A stretch of DNA of 64,000 nucleotides from Agromyces ramosus (GCF_004216665.1 NZ_SGWY01000001.1:62001-126000), one strand, 5' to 3'; positions 10,158 through 18,983 are shown, counted from the stretch's first letter. The notes: generated from the letters alone by a model not told the origin. Numbers and translations: made by a program.

Positions 10158-10574
10158 CTATCGGGTCGCTCGCCCGCATCGCTCCCACTGGCGTCTGGCG
10201 GCCGATGGGTCGACGACGGCCCGGTTGCCGCCGGACGGATGTCGGGGCTGATGCAGCCTCACGTGCTCCCAATCACCCTCGAGCCTCCGCGCCGTCGCAT
10301 TGGCGGGCAACTCGACGTGCAGGATGCCCGCGTCCTCTACGGGATCTCCGTGGAAGCGTAGGGCGCTCGCACACGCCAGCCGCCCGCCGATGCTGCATGC
10401 TCGCATCGCGTCGAGGTCTGTGCCGGGCAGCGCGTACCATGCCTGACGCACTCGGATCAGGCGACCGTGCGCGACGAGGTTGCGAACCGCCTCGTCGTCG
10501 AGTCCCATCCGACGCAGATCGGATCTGCGCGCGATCCCACCGAGGGCCTTCGTCTCCCGCTCGAATCTCACCAC
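10158..10574 (-). pseudogene. Truncated AbiEi-like antitoxin/DUF559-type protein
   Basis: The reading frame from GTG 10574 (or 10571) gives about 138 residues. The N-terminal part, LGGIARRSDLRRMG followed by LVAHGRLIRVRQAWYALP, is the winged-helix start seen in actinobacterial AbiEi-like and DUF559 endonuclease proteins that usually run to about 280-320 residues. It is followed by a segment like their middle domain (GRLACASALRFHG, HVELPANATA). The frame stops soon after, so the nuclease/C-terminal part is missing. No good ribosome-binding site is present and the tandem-repeat tract begins about 200 bp upstream. I read it as a decayed remnant; a short functional DNA-binding protein cannot be excluded. 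Confidence 0.55.
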
Positions 10575-10770
10575 CCGAGTGTTGCCGTCGACGGTCCCCG
10601 GTGCTCGGGATTGCTCCACTTCGGAGAACGCCGACGCCGATGCGTCACCTGTGCAGGACGACTCCCTCGCGCCGTACCGATTGTTCGTGCCGCGCCCGCG
10701 CAGAAGCAGCCGCCGCCGCGATGCCCACCATGTCCAGCAACCCTGCGAAGCGAGTGCGCCCACTCCCTGA

Positions 10771-10962
10771 CTCCTGAAAACAGGGACGGGGACCGACTCC
10801 GGGACACCGCGACGGGCATCTGAACACCGCGACGGGCATCTGAACACCAGGACGCGCATCTGAACACTAGGACGCGCATCGACTCCTGGATACGACAGGC
10901 ACCGACTCCTGAATGCAAGGACAGGCACCGACTCCTGAATGCAAGGACAGGCATCGACGGCG
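10771..10962. repeat. Short tandem repeats with 20-bp and 26-bp units
   Basis: Two related repeat types are joined here. Around 10805-10870 a 20-bp unit (core GACGGGCATCTGAACACC) occurs about three to four times with slight drift. Around 10890-10955 a 26-bp unit containing GCACCGACTCCTGAATGC recurs, the last copies being nearly identical. CGACTCC and ACTCCTGA recur through the tract. The unit lengths are not all multiples of three and frames are open on both strands, so this is best read as non-coding minisatellite DNA. Confidence 0.75.
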
Positions 10963-11042
10963 ACCTGCAGCCACGGCGCCTTCGTGCCGCAACTGCTTTG
11001 AAGCCGCGTCCTTGCTTTCAGGAGTCACGTGAGCCGGGAAGT

Positions 11043-11286
11043 ACGGTGAGTCGCAGACCGGAGTCGCTGCGCCGGACGAGCGTGGCGAGTTGCAAACCGG
11101 AGTCGCTGCGCCGGACGAGCGGGGCGAGTCGCAAACCGGCGTCGCTGCGCCGGACGAGCAGGGCGAGTCGCCAACCCGAATCGCTGGCGCCGGACGAGCA
11201 GGGCGAGTCGCAACCCGAATCGCTGGCGCCGGACGAGCATGGCGAGTCGCCAACCCGAATCGCTGGCGCCGGACGAATGGCGCGAG
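11043..11286. repeat. Minisatellite: six copies of a 39-40-bp unit
   Basis: Six head-to-tail units start with GAGTCGC (once GAGTTGC) and contain CGCCGGACGAGC near the end (the last copy is altered at its 3' end). The first three are 39 bp with CCGGAGTCGCTGC in the middle; the last three are 39-40 bp with CCCGAATCGCTGGC, so two subfamilies lie side by side. The 39/40 alternation breaks any reading frame, which argues against coding. The rest of the gene-free stretch (about 10575-11437) holds the shorter repeats and ordinary high-GC DNA; I see no RNA gene there. Confidence 0.8.
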
Positions 11287-11437
11287 TCCGCCGAGGCCCT
11301 TGCGTCGCGCGAGTCGGAGGGACGGGCGAGTGCCCGAGGAAGTCGCCCCAGCCGACGGGCGGGCGGGCGGGCAGGCGATTCCAAGGTGCGTGAGGCTGGT
11401 TCAGCCCCTGGGTCGCTCGCCGGAGGCCCCCGGCGGG

Positions 11438-12010
11438 TCAGGCGCGCAGGTAGCGGAGGAAGCGGTACTCGAGGCCCGAGCGCGAGGGCAGCCAGCCCGA
11501 GGGCGGGTCGACGTGGGCGAGCCGCCAGCCGGCGGGGTCGATCGGGGGCGCCGGGGTGTCGCCGGGCTCGGGCACGACCGCGCCGCCGCCGCCGGGCGTC
11601 CGCAGTTCCGTCACCTCGAGCCGGTCTGCCGTGGGCAGGACCTGCCCGAAGAGGTCGGCGCCGCCGATGACCCAGATCCACGGCGGGTCGCCGGCAGCGG
11701 CCAGTGCGAGTGCCTCGTCTACGGATGCCGCGCGCACCGCGCCGGCGGCCGTCCAGTCGTCGTGGTGCGTCACCACGATGTTGGTGCGACCGGGAAGGGG
11801 GCGGAACCGCGACGGCAGGGACTCCCACGTTCGGCGCCCCATGACGACGGGCGCACCGAGCGTGACCGCCTTGAAGTGCGTCAGGTCCTCGGGAACGTGC
11901 CACGGCATGCCGCCGTCACGGCCGATCACGCCCGCGGACTCCGCCCAGATCAGGCCGAGGCGCGGCCGGGCCGCAGGCGCCGGCGACGCGGCATCCGCAC
12001 CGCGCGTCAT
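11438..12010 (-). CDS. folA: Dihydrofolate reductase
   Basis: Reduces dihydrofolate to tetrahydrofolate with NADPH, regenerating the cofactor used up by thymidylate synthase. The 190-residue protein has the family core [24 protein letters not shown] split across residues about 18-41, with the catalytic acidic residue in the WHVPEDL region, the NADPH loop [12 protein letters not shown] and the WVIGGADLF motif. ATG 12010 overlaps the thyA stop by 4 bp (ATGA), giving a translationally coupled thyA-folA pair. The N-terminus carries about 15 extra Ala-rich residues. Confidence 0.95.
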   Translation of the reverse strand: MTRGADAASPAPAARPRLGLIWAESAGVIGRDGGMPWHVPEDLTHFKAVTLGAPVVMGRRTWESLPSRFRPLPGRTNIVVTHHDDWTAAGAVRAASVDEALALAAAGDPPWIWVIGGADLFGQVLPTADRLEVTELRTPGGGGAVVPEPGDTPAPPIDPAGWRLAHVDPPSGWLPSRSGLEYRFLRYLRA

Positions 12011-12816
12011 ACCGCGACGGCTGCGCGGATGGCCGGGTGATGCTGGTAGCCCTCCACGACGAAGTCGTCGAACTCGTAGTCGAAGATCGAGTCGGGCCTG
12101 CGCGCGAATCGCAGCGTGGGCGCGGGGAACGGGTGCCGGGAGAGCTGCTCGGCGACCTGCTCGACGTGGTTGTCGTAGATGTGGCAGTCGCCGCCGGTCC
12201 ACACGAAGTCGCCGACCTCGAGCCCGGTCTGCTGGGCCACCATGTGGGTGAGCAGGGCGTAGGAGGCGATGTTGAACGGCACGCCGAGGAAGAGGTCGGC
12301 GCTGCGCTGGTAGAGCTGGCACGACAGGCGCCCGTCGGCGACGTAGAACTGGAAGAGCGCGTGGCACGGCGCGAGGGCCATGTCGGGGATGTCGGCGGGG
12401 TTCCACGCCGAGACGATGAGGCGACGCGAGTCGGGGTTCACGCGGATCTGCTCGATCACCTGGCTGATCTGGTCGATCGTGTCACCGGAGGGCGTCGGCC
12501 ACGATCGCCACTGCACGCCGTAGACGGGACCCAGCTCCCCCGCGGCATCCGCCCACTCGTCCCAGATGGTGACGCCGTGCTCGCGCAGCCACCCGATATT
12601 GGACGAGCCCTGCAGGAACCACAGGAGCTCGTAGGCGATCGACCTGAAGTGCACCCGCTTCGTCGTGACGAGCGGGAAGCCCTGCGAGAGGTCGAACCGC
12701 AGCTGGCGACCGAACACGCTGCGGGTGCCGGTGCCAGTGCGATCGGTCTTCTGCGTGCCGTGCTCGAGCACGTCGCGCAGGAGGTCTTCGTAGGGTGTGG
12801 GGATCGTCTCGGCCAT
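12007..12816 (-). CDS. thyA: Thymidylate synthase (ThyA type)
   Basis: Converts dUMP to dTMP with methylene-tetrahydrofolate, in the cytoplasm. The 269-residue product has the full family pattern: [14 protein letters not shown] near the start, the active-site cysteine in [14 protein letters not shown] (about residue 150), [30 protein letters not shown] and the C-terminal [13 protein letters not shown]. It is upstream of folA in a coupled pair. This is the classical folate-oxidising enzyme, not the flavin-dependent ThyX found in many actinobacteria. Confidence 0.97.
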   Translation of the reverse strand: MAETIPTPYEDLLRDVLEHGTQKTDRTGTGTRSVFGRQLRFDLSQGFPLVTTKRVHFRSIAYELLWFLQGSSNIGWLREHGVTIWDEWADAAGELGPVYGVQWRSWPTPSGDTIDQISQVIEQIRVNPDSRRLIVSAWNPADIPDMALAPCHALFQFYVADGRLSCQLYQRSADLFLGVPFNIASYALLTHMVAQQTGLEVGDFVWTGGDCHIYDNHVEQVAEQLSRHPFPAPTLRFARRPDSIFDYEFDDFVVEGYQHHPAIRAAVAV

Positions 12817-12932
12817 CGGGTCGATGCTAACCCCGACCGGCGACGTGCGGGGCGGATGCCGCGGGCGAGCCGCCCGGCGTCATCCTCCGTCACACGGCCC
12901 ACGCGGCCGGGGCGCCGCCGTAGCATCGCGGC

Positions 12933-13373
12933 ATGGACTGGCTGCCGGCGCTCATCGCCGCGGTCGCGCTGCCCGCCGGCGCGGCGACGATCGGCCTGGC
13001 CTGGCGGGCGCGCACCGGCCGGATCCGGGCGACGCGCGACGAGTCCGCCACAACGGCCCTCGGGCTCGACTCGGATGCGCTCGGCACTGCCGCGACACTC
13101 GTGCAGTTCTCGACCGCCTACTGCAGCCGCTGCCCCTCGACCGCGCGGCAGCTCGCCGCGATCTCCGCCGACTACGCGGGCGTCCGGCACGTCGAGGTCG
13201 ACCTCACCGACCGCCCCGACCTCGCCGACCGGTTCCACGTCCTGCAGACGCCGACGACGCTCATCCTCGACGCCCGCGGCGAGGGGACGGCGCGCATCGG
13301 CGGCGTGCCCCGGGCTCGCGACCTCCGCGACCGCCTCGACATCCTCACCGGGAGTTCCCATGCCACGTCCTGA
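12933..13373 (+). CDS. Membrane-anchored thioredoxin-like protein
   Basis: A 146-residue protein with one N-terminal transmembrane or signal-anchor segment (residues about 3-25), then a thioredoxin fold: VQFSTAYCSRCPS with a CxxC redox pair (about residues 67-70), and the cis-proline strand VLQTPTTLIL. The linker between the membrane segment and the domain is short. It overlaps the DUF4395 gene by 14 bp and probably forms an operon with that gene and osmC. It may deliver reducing equivalents near the membrane; the partner is unknown. Confidence 0.82.
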   Translation: MDWLPALIAAVALPAGAATIGLAWRARTGRIRATRDESATTALGLDSDALGTAATLVQFSTAYCSRCPSTARQLAAISADYAGVRHVEVDLTDRPDLADRFHVLQTPTTLILDARGEGTARIGGVPRARDLRDRLDILTGSSHATS

Positions 13374-13818
13374 GCCCGCCGGCATCGATCCGCGAGGACC
13401 GCGCTTCACGGCGGCCGTCACCGCGTTCCTGCTGCTCGTGATCGCGGTGCTCGGCTTCGGCGGCGCCGCCCTCGCCGCGTGGGTGCTGCTCGCCATCGTG
13501 AGCGCCGTCTTCGCGTGGAGCGCGATCGCCGGCGTGCGGCGCAACCCGTTCGGGCTGATCTTCGCGCGCCTCGTGCGACCGCGACTCTCGCCGCCCGACG
13601 AGCTGGAGGACCCACGGCCGCCGACGTTCGCCCAGGGCGTCGGCTTCGCCGTGACGATCGCGGGCGTCATCCTCGGGGCTGCTGGCGTCGCCGCCGCGGT
13701 GCCGATCGCCGCCTCGCTCGCGTTCATCGCGGCCTTCCTGAACGCCGCGTTCGGGTACTGCCTCGGCTGCCAGCTGTACCTGCTCCTCGTGAGAGCCCGC
13801 GTCATCCCCAGGACCTGA
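13360..13818 (+). CDS. DUF4395 membrane protein
   Basis: A 152-residue integral membrane protein with four predicted helices in two pairs (about residues 20-60 and 95-140). It has the family features of an N-terminal DPRGPRF motif and a C-terminal CLGCQLYLLL with two cysteines in a CxxC spacing. ATG 13360 lies inside the 3' end of the thioredoxin-like gene with GGAG just upstream, so the two are coupled. In other actinobacteria DUF4395 genes also lie next to thioredoxin-like genes. A redox relay between the two CxxC pairs is an inference; the function is not established. Confidence 0.85.
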   Translation: MPRPEPAGIDPRGPRFTAAVTAFLLLVIAVLGFGGAALAAWVLLAIVSAVFAWSAIAGVRRNPFGLIFARLVRPRLSPPDELEDPRPPTFAQGVGFAVTIAGVILGAAGVAAAVPIAASLAFIAAFLNAAFGYCLGCQLYLLLVRARVIPRT

Positions 13819-13872
13819 CCGCCGCGGCATCCGCCGGGCTAGGCTGGGAGCCCGGCTCGAGGAGGAGGATCC

Positions 13873-14295
13873 ATGGCAATCACGAGTGAATCGACGACGG
13901 TCTGGACCGGCACGCTGTTCGAAGGGTCCGGCAACGTCGCGCTCGACTCGTCGGGCCTCGCGACGTTCCAGGTGAACTGGGATGCCCGGGCCGTGGGCGT
14001 GGCGAACACGACGAATCCCGAGGAGCTGCTCGCCGCCGCGCACTCGTCGTGCTTCTCGATGGCGCTCTCGCTCGCGCTCGCCGAGGCGGGCTATCCGCCC
14101 GAGAGCATCCAGACCACCGCCGCCGTCACGTTCGAGGCGGGCAAGGGGGTGCTCGGCAGCCACCTGCTCGTGAGCGCTCGCGTGCCCGGAATCTCCGAGG
14201 CGCAGTTCGAGGCGATCGCCGAGGAGGCGAAGGTGAACTGCCCCATCTCGCAGGCCCTCTCCATCCCGATCACGATCGAAGCCGAGCTCGCCTAG
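13873..14295 (+). CDS. OsmC family peroxiredoxin
   Basis: A 140-residue cytoplasmic thiol peroxidase of the OsmC/Ohr superfamily, which reduces organic hydroperoxides. The two reactive cysteines are in SSCFSMAL (about residue 59) and VNCPISQAL (about residue 124), as in OsmC proteins. ATG 13873 has a strong AGGAGGAGG site. It is the third gene of the thioredoxin-like/DUF4395/OsmC run, 54 bp after DUF4395, and 3 bp before the next gene. Confidence 0.93.
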   Translation: MAITSESTTVWTGTLFEGSGNVALDSSGLATFQVNWDARAVGVANTTNPEELLAAAHSSCFSMALSLALAEAGYPPESIQTTAAVTFEAGKGVLGSHLLVSARVPGISEAQFEAIAEEAKVNCPISQALSIPITIEAELA

Positions 14296-14298
14296 ACC

Positions 14299-15201
14299 GT
14301 GCGGGTGCTCATCGCCGGCGCATCCGGCTTCCTCGGAACCGCCCTCGTCGAGCGCCTGACCGCCGACGGACACGAGGTGGTGCGCCTCGTGCGGCGTCGC
14401 GCGCTGGGCCCCGAGGAGGCATCGTGGTCGCCCGGGGCGGGCATCATCGACTTCACGGTGATGGACCGCGTCGACGCGGTGGTGAACCTCTCCGGCGCCT
14501 CGCTGGCGCGCCTGCCGTGGACGAGGGGCTACCAGGGCGAGATCGTCGACTCCCGCGTCACGGCGACGCGCACGCTCGCCGACGCGATGCGCAAGGCGCG
14601 GCGCCCGCCGGCGGCCTTCCTCAGCGCCTCGGCGGTGGGATACTATGGCGACCGCCCCGGCGAGCTGCTCACGGAGTTCTCGAGCGCCGGCTCCGGCTTC
14701 CTCGCGGAGGTGGTCGCACGGTGGGAGGGCGCGGCCGCGCTCGCACCCGACGACACGCGCACCGTCGTCTTCCGCACGGGCATCGTGGTCGGGCACGGTG
14801 GCGCGATGCAGCGCATCGGCATGCTCACGCGCTTCGGGCTGTCGAGCCGCCTCGGCACCGGCGGCCAGCACTGGCCCTGGATCGCACTCGACGACGAGAT
14901 CTCGGCCATCGCGCACCTGCTCACCTCGAGGCTGTCGGGGCCCGTCAACCTCGCCGGTCCGACGCCCGCGACCGCCGACCGCGTGATGACCGCGATGGCC
15001 GAGCGGATGCACCGGCCCTACACGTTCACCGTTCCCGAGCGGATGCTGGGGCTCGCGCTCGGCCGCGCCGCCGACGAACTGCTGCTGTCGAGCCAGAAGG
15101 TGCGCCCGCAGCGACTCATCGACGACGGCTTCCGCTTCGAGCACGTCACCGTCGAGTCGGCGCTCGACGCGATGCTCAGCGTTCCGCGCGCTCGAGCGTG
15201 A
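14299..15201 (+). CDS. TIGR01777-type NAD-dependent epimerase-like protein
   Basis: A 300-residue extended short-chain dehydrogenase homologue. The Rossmann motif is IAGASGFLGTALVERL at residues about 5-20; family signatures are VNLSGASL, SRVTATRTLADAM and FLSASAVGYYGDR, with the Tyr in the YYGDR segment. The C-terminal domain includes LLLSSQKVRPQRLIDDGFRF, characteristic of this family. It starts at GTG 14299, right after osmC. The reaction is unknown; homologues are usually annotated only as SDR/SulA-like. Its 3' end overlaps the convergent gene by 26 bp. Confidence 0.88.
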   Translation: MRVLIAGASGFLGTALVERLTADGHEVVRLVRRRALGPEEASWSPGAGIIDFTVMDRVDAVVNLSGASLARLPWTRGYQGEIVDSRVTATRTLADAMRKARRPPAAFLSASAVGYYGDRPGELLTEFSSAGSGFLAEVVARWEGAAALAPDDTRTVVFRTGIVVGHGGAMQRIGMLTRFGLSSRLGTGGQHWPWIALDDEISAIAHLLTSRLSGPVNLAGPTPATADRVMTAMAERMHRPYTFTVPERMLGLALGRAADELLLSSQKVRPQRLIDDGFRFEHVTVESALDAMLSVPRARA

Positions 15202-15616
15202 TCGCCCGGCGCACGGCTCCGCGAGCGCGTCGACGGTCGCCCGCCGCGTCATAGGCGAGGCCGAGACGCAACCACGCGCGCCAGGAGTCTGGCTCGGCCT
15301 CGGTCGCCGCGCGGAACTCGGGGAACGCGGCATCCGCGGCCGCCCGCTCGGGCCGCCCGCTCGGCTTGACCGGGATGCCGAGGTCGAGGCCGCCCTCGGC
15401 CTCGAGTCGGCGCACGAGGGCCTGCGAGCGCACGCCGAAGGCGAGCTCGCGCCACAGCGCCCAGAGGGCGATGACCGGAAGCACGATGAGGGCGATGCCG
15501 ATGCCGACCGCCGCGGGCTCGCCGGTGGCGATGAACTGCACGGCACGCCACCCCACGAGCGCCACGTAGAGCACGAGGAGCGCGGCCATCAGGATCGCGC
15601 CCGCCTTGGTGGTCAT
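15176..15616 (-). CDS. Two-helix membrane protein with a TPR-like tail (unknown function)
   Basis: A 146-residue protein with two predicted transmembrane helices (about residues 7-28 and 37-57) and a soluble tail. The tail includes PDSWRAWLRLGLAYDAAGDRR, which looks like one tetratricopeptide-type helix pair. It starts at ATG 15616, overlapping the dapB stop by 4 bp, so it is co-translated after dapB. Its 3' end overlaps the convergent TIGR01777 gene. I do not recognise a named family. Confidence 0.72.
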   Translation of the reverse strand: MTTKAGAILMAALLVLYVALVGWRAVQFIATGEPAAVGIGIALIVLPVIALWALWRELAFGVRSQALVRRLEAEGGLDLGIPVKPSGRPERAAADAAFPEFRAATEAEPDSWRAWLRLGLAYDAAGDRRRARGAVRRAITLERAER

Positions 15617-16371
15617 GACGCGTCCGGGAGGCCCAGGTCGAGCAGCGCGTCGAGTCCGACCACGACGCCGGTCGCCGCCGGCGCCCGCCGCAGCGCGAGC
15701 AGGATGCCCTGCTCGTACGCCGACGACGACACGGTGGAGTGCGAGATGGTGAGCGTCTCCCCTTCGCCCCCGAGCACCACGCGCTGCTCGGCGAGCACGC
15801 CCGTGAGTCGCAGGCTGTGCACGGGAATGCCGGAGACGAGCTGTCCGCGGGCACGCTGGTCGGCGTGCGGGGCCGCCACCGGTCCGACCGTGGCGCGTGC
15901 GTCGCCGATCAGCTCCGCAGTGCGCACCGCGGTGCCGGACGGGGAGTCGACCTTGCCGGCGTGGTGGGCCTCGACGATCTCGATGGAGTCGAAGTAGCGG
16001 GCCGCGAGCGAGGCGAAGGCGGTGCCGAGCACGCTGCCGATGGAGAAGTTCGGGATGAACAGCACGGGGCCCGCGTCCTCGTGGCCGCGCATGAACTGGG
16101 CGATCTCCGCGATGCGCTCGCTCGACCAGCCCGAGGTGCCGACCACGATCGGGATGCCGGCGCCGGTGGCGAACTCGACGATGCCGGCGCTCGCGGCGGG
16201 AAGCGTGACGTCCAGCGCGACATCCGCCCCCAGCATCTCGTCGAGGCTCGAGCGCGAATCGAGCGCCGCGTGCAGTTCGAGGTCGTCGGATGCCTCGATG
16301 AGCTCGATCGCCAAACGCCCCATCTTGCCCGTGGCCCCGGCCACGGCGACCCGTATCGTCACGTGCTTCAC
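15613..16371 (-). CDS. dapB: 4-hydroxy-tetrahydrodipicolinate reductase
   Basis: Second step of the diaminopimelate/lysine branch, using NAD(P)H on the product of DapA. The 252-residue protein has the nucleotide-binding VAVAGATGKMGRLAIELI near the start, the NAD loop IVVGTSGW and the substrate motif VEAHHAGKVDSPSGTA (about residues 135-150, with the catalytic HH and K). Start GTG 16371 or the second GTG four codons later would both keep the Rossmann strand. It is followed by a coupled small membrane-protein gene. Confidence 0.95.
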   Translation of the reverse strand: MKHVTIRVAVAGATGKMGRLAIELIEASDDLELHAALDSRSSLDEMLGADVALDVTLPAASAGIVEFATGAGIPIVVGTSGWSSERIAEIAQFMRGHEDAGPVLFIPNFSIGSVLGTAFASLAARYFDSIEIVEAHHAGKVDSPSGTAVRTAELIGDARATVGPVAAPHADQRARGQLVSGIPVHSLRLTGVLAEQRVVLGGEGETLTISHSTVSSSAYEQGILLALRRAPAATGVVVGLDALLDLGLPDAS

Positions 16372-16430
16372 CCTAGCAACCGGGTGCCGCGGCGACCGGC
16401 CCCCGGTCGCCGTCCGCCTAGGCTTGCCGC

Positions 16431-16907
16431 ATGCGATTCCGAGAGGTGGACGTCACCGGCGCCGAGGCGCTGACCCTGCTGGATGCGTACTTCGCCGAGC
16501 GTGCGGCGGGCTTCCCCGCGGCACAGGGCGCCTACCGTCCGACCTACCCGATGGCGGAGCAGTTCACTCCGCCGGCCGGCGTGTTCCTCGTGGTCGAGGA
16601 CGACGGCGGAGTGATCGGATGCGGCGGCGTGCGCCGCATCCAGCGGCGGCCCGAGACGAACGAGGTGCGGTTCGAGGTGAAGCACCTGTGGCTCGCGCCC
16701 GCCGCACGCGGGCGGGGTGCCGGGCGACTGCTGCTCGAGGAGCTCGAGCGTCGCGCGGTGGAGTTCGGGGCGCAGGAGCTCGTGCTCGACACCAACGCCA
16801 GCCTCGAGGCCGCCGGTGGCCTCTACCGCTCGAGCGGCTACGGGGAGATCGAGCCGTACAACGCCAATCCCAACGCGACGCACTGGTTCGGCAAGCGCGT
16901 CGGCTGA
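16431..16907 (+). CDS. GNAT family N-acetyltransferase
   Basis: A 158-residue acetyltransferase. Motif A appears as VKHLWLAPAARGRGAGRLLLEEL (about residues 82-104), followed by LVLDTNASLEAAGGLYRSSGY, as in GNAT proteins that acylate small molecules. It is divergent from dapB with a 59-bp gap and convergent with the phosphatase gene. Substrate unknown. Confidence 0.85.
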   Translation: MRFREVDVTGAEALTLLDAYFAERAAGFPAAQGAYRPTYPMAEQFTPPAGVFLVVEDDGGVIGCGGVRRIQRRPETNEVRFEVKHLWLAPAARGRGAGRLLLEELERRAVEFGAQELVLDTNASLEAAGGLYRSSGYGEIEPYNANPNATHWFGKRVG

Positions 16908-16957
16908 GCGGGCCGGCGCGTCGACGGACGGAGAGCGGATTCCGGGCGGGCCGCGCG

Positions 16958-17560
16958 TCAGAGCGCGTACGGCTCGGCCATCCCCGTCCGCATCTCGAAC
17001 GGCAGGTGCGCCAGGTCGTTGTGCACGAGGAGGCTCCACGGCCGCCCGGTCTTCTGGGTGAGCACCGTGAGGCCGCAGTTCGCCTGGTTGATCGAGAGCC
17101 AGCGCCAGTCGGGTGCCCCGAGCGCCTCCCGGACGAGCCAGGCGATCACGAAGTTGTGGGTGATGAGCAGGTCGTGCCGGTCCTCCCGGTGGGAACGCAG
17201 GAACTCCGCCGCCGCGTCGGCCATCTGCGCGCTGCCGGCCTCGATCTCGGCCTCGGTCACCGAGCCGAAGAAGGGGTCGTAGACCTTGGGCGTCTCGGGC
17301 GCGGGCCCCGACGGGATGCAGTCGAAGAGCAGTGCGGAGGGCTCGGGCTTCAGCGCGGGCATCTTCGCCGCGATGATCGCCGCGGTCTCGGTGGCCCGCT
17401 GCAGCGGCGAGTGCCAGGCGTTGTCGAACGGGATGCCGCCGAGCCGCTCGGCCAGCAGTTCCGCTTGGCGCCGCCCGCGCGGCGAGAGCGGGCCGTCTGG
17501 CATGCCGTGCTCGGCGTCGAGCTGCTCGCCGTGTCGGACGAGGTAGAGGTGGTGCGGCAC
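16958..17560 (-). CDS. Histidine phosphatase (phosphoglycerate mutase-like)
   Basis: A 200-residue member of the histidine phosphatase superfamily. The catalytic LVRHGEQ lies at residues about 6-12, DGPLSPRGRRQAELL follows, and the second catalytic histidine is in LLITHNFVIAWLV. GTG 17560 is chosen because the family N-terminus begins there and AGGAG lies upstream; a longer frame adds about 35 Arg/Pro-rich residues that look non-coding. Actual substrate unknown. It lies downstream of the M16 protease gene on the same strand. Confidence 0.85.
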   Translation of the reverse strand: MPHHLYLVRHGEQLDAEHGMPDGPLSPRGRRQAELLAERLGGIPFDNAWHSPLQRATETAAIIAAKMPALKPEPSALLFDCIPSGPAPETPKVYDPFFGSVTEAEIEAGSAQMADAAAEFLRSHREDRHDLLITHNFVIAWLVREALGAPDWRWLSINQANCGLTVLTQKTGRPWSLLVHNDLAHLPFEMRTGMAEPYAL

Positions 17561-17597
17561 TGGGTCTGCTCTCCTGGGTCTGGTCGATGGTCGGACG

Positions 17598-18983
17598 TCA
17601 GGCGACGTCGATGCGGGGGGCGATCTCGTCGACCGCGCCGTGCAGCGCCGCCTCGTCCGTCGCACCCACGGCGACGAGCGAGAACGGGCGGGCGACGAGG
17701 TCTGCCGCGAGCGCCTGGACGTCGTCGACGGTGACGAGGGCGATGCGGCGCAGTGCCTCGTCGAGGTCGGCGAACTCGCCGAGCGTGAGCTCGGCCCGGC
17801 CGAGGCGGGACATCCGGGTGTCGGAGTCCTCGAGGGCGAGTGCCGACGCGCCGGCCAGCTGGCCGCCCGCGCGGCGCAGTTCGTCGGCTGTGACGCCGTG
17901 CTCGGCGACCCGCTCGAGCTCGGTGCGCATGAGCGCGGCCACCGTGCCGGCCTTCGCGGGCGCGCACCCCGCGTACATGCCGAACAGGCCCGCGTCGGAG
18001 TAGCCGGGCGCGAACGAGTACACCGCGTAGGCGAGCCCGCGGCGCTCGCGGACCTGCTGGAACAGCCGCGACGACATGCCCGAGCCGAAGATGGCGTTGA
18101 GCACGCTCATGGTGGAGCGCCGGTCGTCGGTGGCGACGAGTCCGGGGACGCCGAGGAGCAGGTTGACCTGCTCGGTGGGGCGCGCCACGACCGTGAGCGC
18201 GGGCCCGGCGGCCAGGCGCGCGGGCCCGGTGTCGCGCCGCTCGACGGGGGCGCCCTCGACCGAGAGGTCCCAACCGTGGCGCGTCAGGGCGCCGGTGAGC
18301 TCCGCGACGAGCCGGTCGTGGTCGACCGCCCCGGCGACCGTGACCACGAGGTCCTGCGGGCGGTAGTTCGCGCGGTAGTGCGCCAGCACCGCCTCACGGG
18401 TGGCGGCACGGATGGTCTCGGGGTCGCCGCCGATCGGGCGGCCGAGCGGATGATCCCCCAGCACGGCCTCGAAGAAGCGCTCGTTCGCGACGTCCGCCGG
18501 GTCGTCGCCGGCCATCGAGAGCTCCTCGAGGATGACGCCGCGCTCGTTGTCGAACTCGACTGGGTCGAGGAGCGACGAGGTGAACATGTCGGAGAGCACC
18601 TCGACCGCCATGGGCAGGTCGCGGTCCTGCACCTTCGCGTAGTAGCAGGTGTACTCCTTCGCGGTGAGCGCGTTGTGCTCGCCGCCGACCGCGTCGAAGG
18701 AGATGGCGATGTCGAGCGCCGTGCGACTCGAGGTGCCCTTGAACAGGAGGTGCTCGAGGAAGTGCGTGGAGCCGTAGGTCGCGGGATGCGCGGCGTCCGC
18801 GTGATGCTCGTCACGGGAGCCCACGGCCACCCAGAAGCCGACGGTCACGCTCCGGGAGCCTGGAACCTGCTCGCTCAGGACTCGGACTCCCGAAGGGAGC
18901 ACGCTGCGCCGAACTCGCGCGTCGCCCGCTGCCGTGAAGGAGAGCTCGGCCTGGCCGAGTGGGAGGTCGACGGCGCCGTTCAT
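17598..18983 (-). CDS. M16 family zinc peptidase (processing protease type)
   Basis: A 461-residue inverzincin metalloprotease. The inverted zinc motif is THFLEHLLFKGT (HxxEH, about residues 72-76), with the distal ligand region ALTAKEYTCYY about 75 residues later. The second, non-catalytic half includes the R/Y motif region GLAYAVYSF. Start ATG 18983. In actinobacteria this gene normally sits directly downstream of pnp; here pnp is 20 kb away with the leucine-catabolism block between them. Confidence 0.93.
   Translation of the reverse strand: MNGAVDLPLGQAELSFTAAGDARVRRSVLPSGVRVLSEQVPGSRSVTVGFWVAVGSRDEHHADAAHPATYGSTHFLEHLLFKGTSSRTALDIAISFDAVGGEHNALTAKEYTCYYAKVQDRDLPMAVEVLSDMFTSSLLDPVEFDNERGVILEELSMAGDDPADVANERFFEAVLGDHPLGRPIGGDPETIRAATREAVLAHYRANYRPQDLVVTVAGAVDHDRLVAELTGALTRHGWDLSVEGAPVERRDTGPARLAAGPALTVVARPTEQVNLLLGVPGLVATDDRRSTMSVLNAIFGSGMSSRLFQQVRERRGLAYAVYSFAPGYSDAGLFGMYAGCAPAKAGTVAALMRTELERVAEHGVTADELRRAGGQLAGASALALEDSDTRMSRLGRAELTLGEFADLDEALRRIALVTVDDVQALAADLVARPFSLVAVGATDEAALHGAVDEIAPRIDVA

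Noticed and set aside
10571..10928. Longer version of the AbiEi-like frame running through the 20/26-bp repeats (256 residues).
   Set aside because: The extra residues come from repeat DNA, show no domain pattern and lack a ribosome-binding site.
10771..11286. Possible CRISPR array.
   Set aside because: Units are contiguous without unique spacers, unit lengths vary and no cas gene is present.
11090..12040. Open plus-strand frame across the 39-40-bp repeats and folA.
   Set aside because: The repeat unit alternates between 39 and 40 bp so the peptide changes frame meaning, and the rest is antisense to folA, which is clearly coding.
17561..17665. N-terminal extension of the histidine phosphatase.
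   Set aside because: Arg/Pro-rich peptide with no family similarity; GTG 17560 with AGGAG upstream gives the family start.
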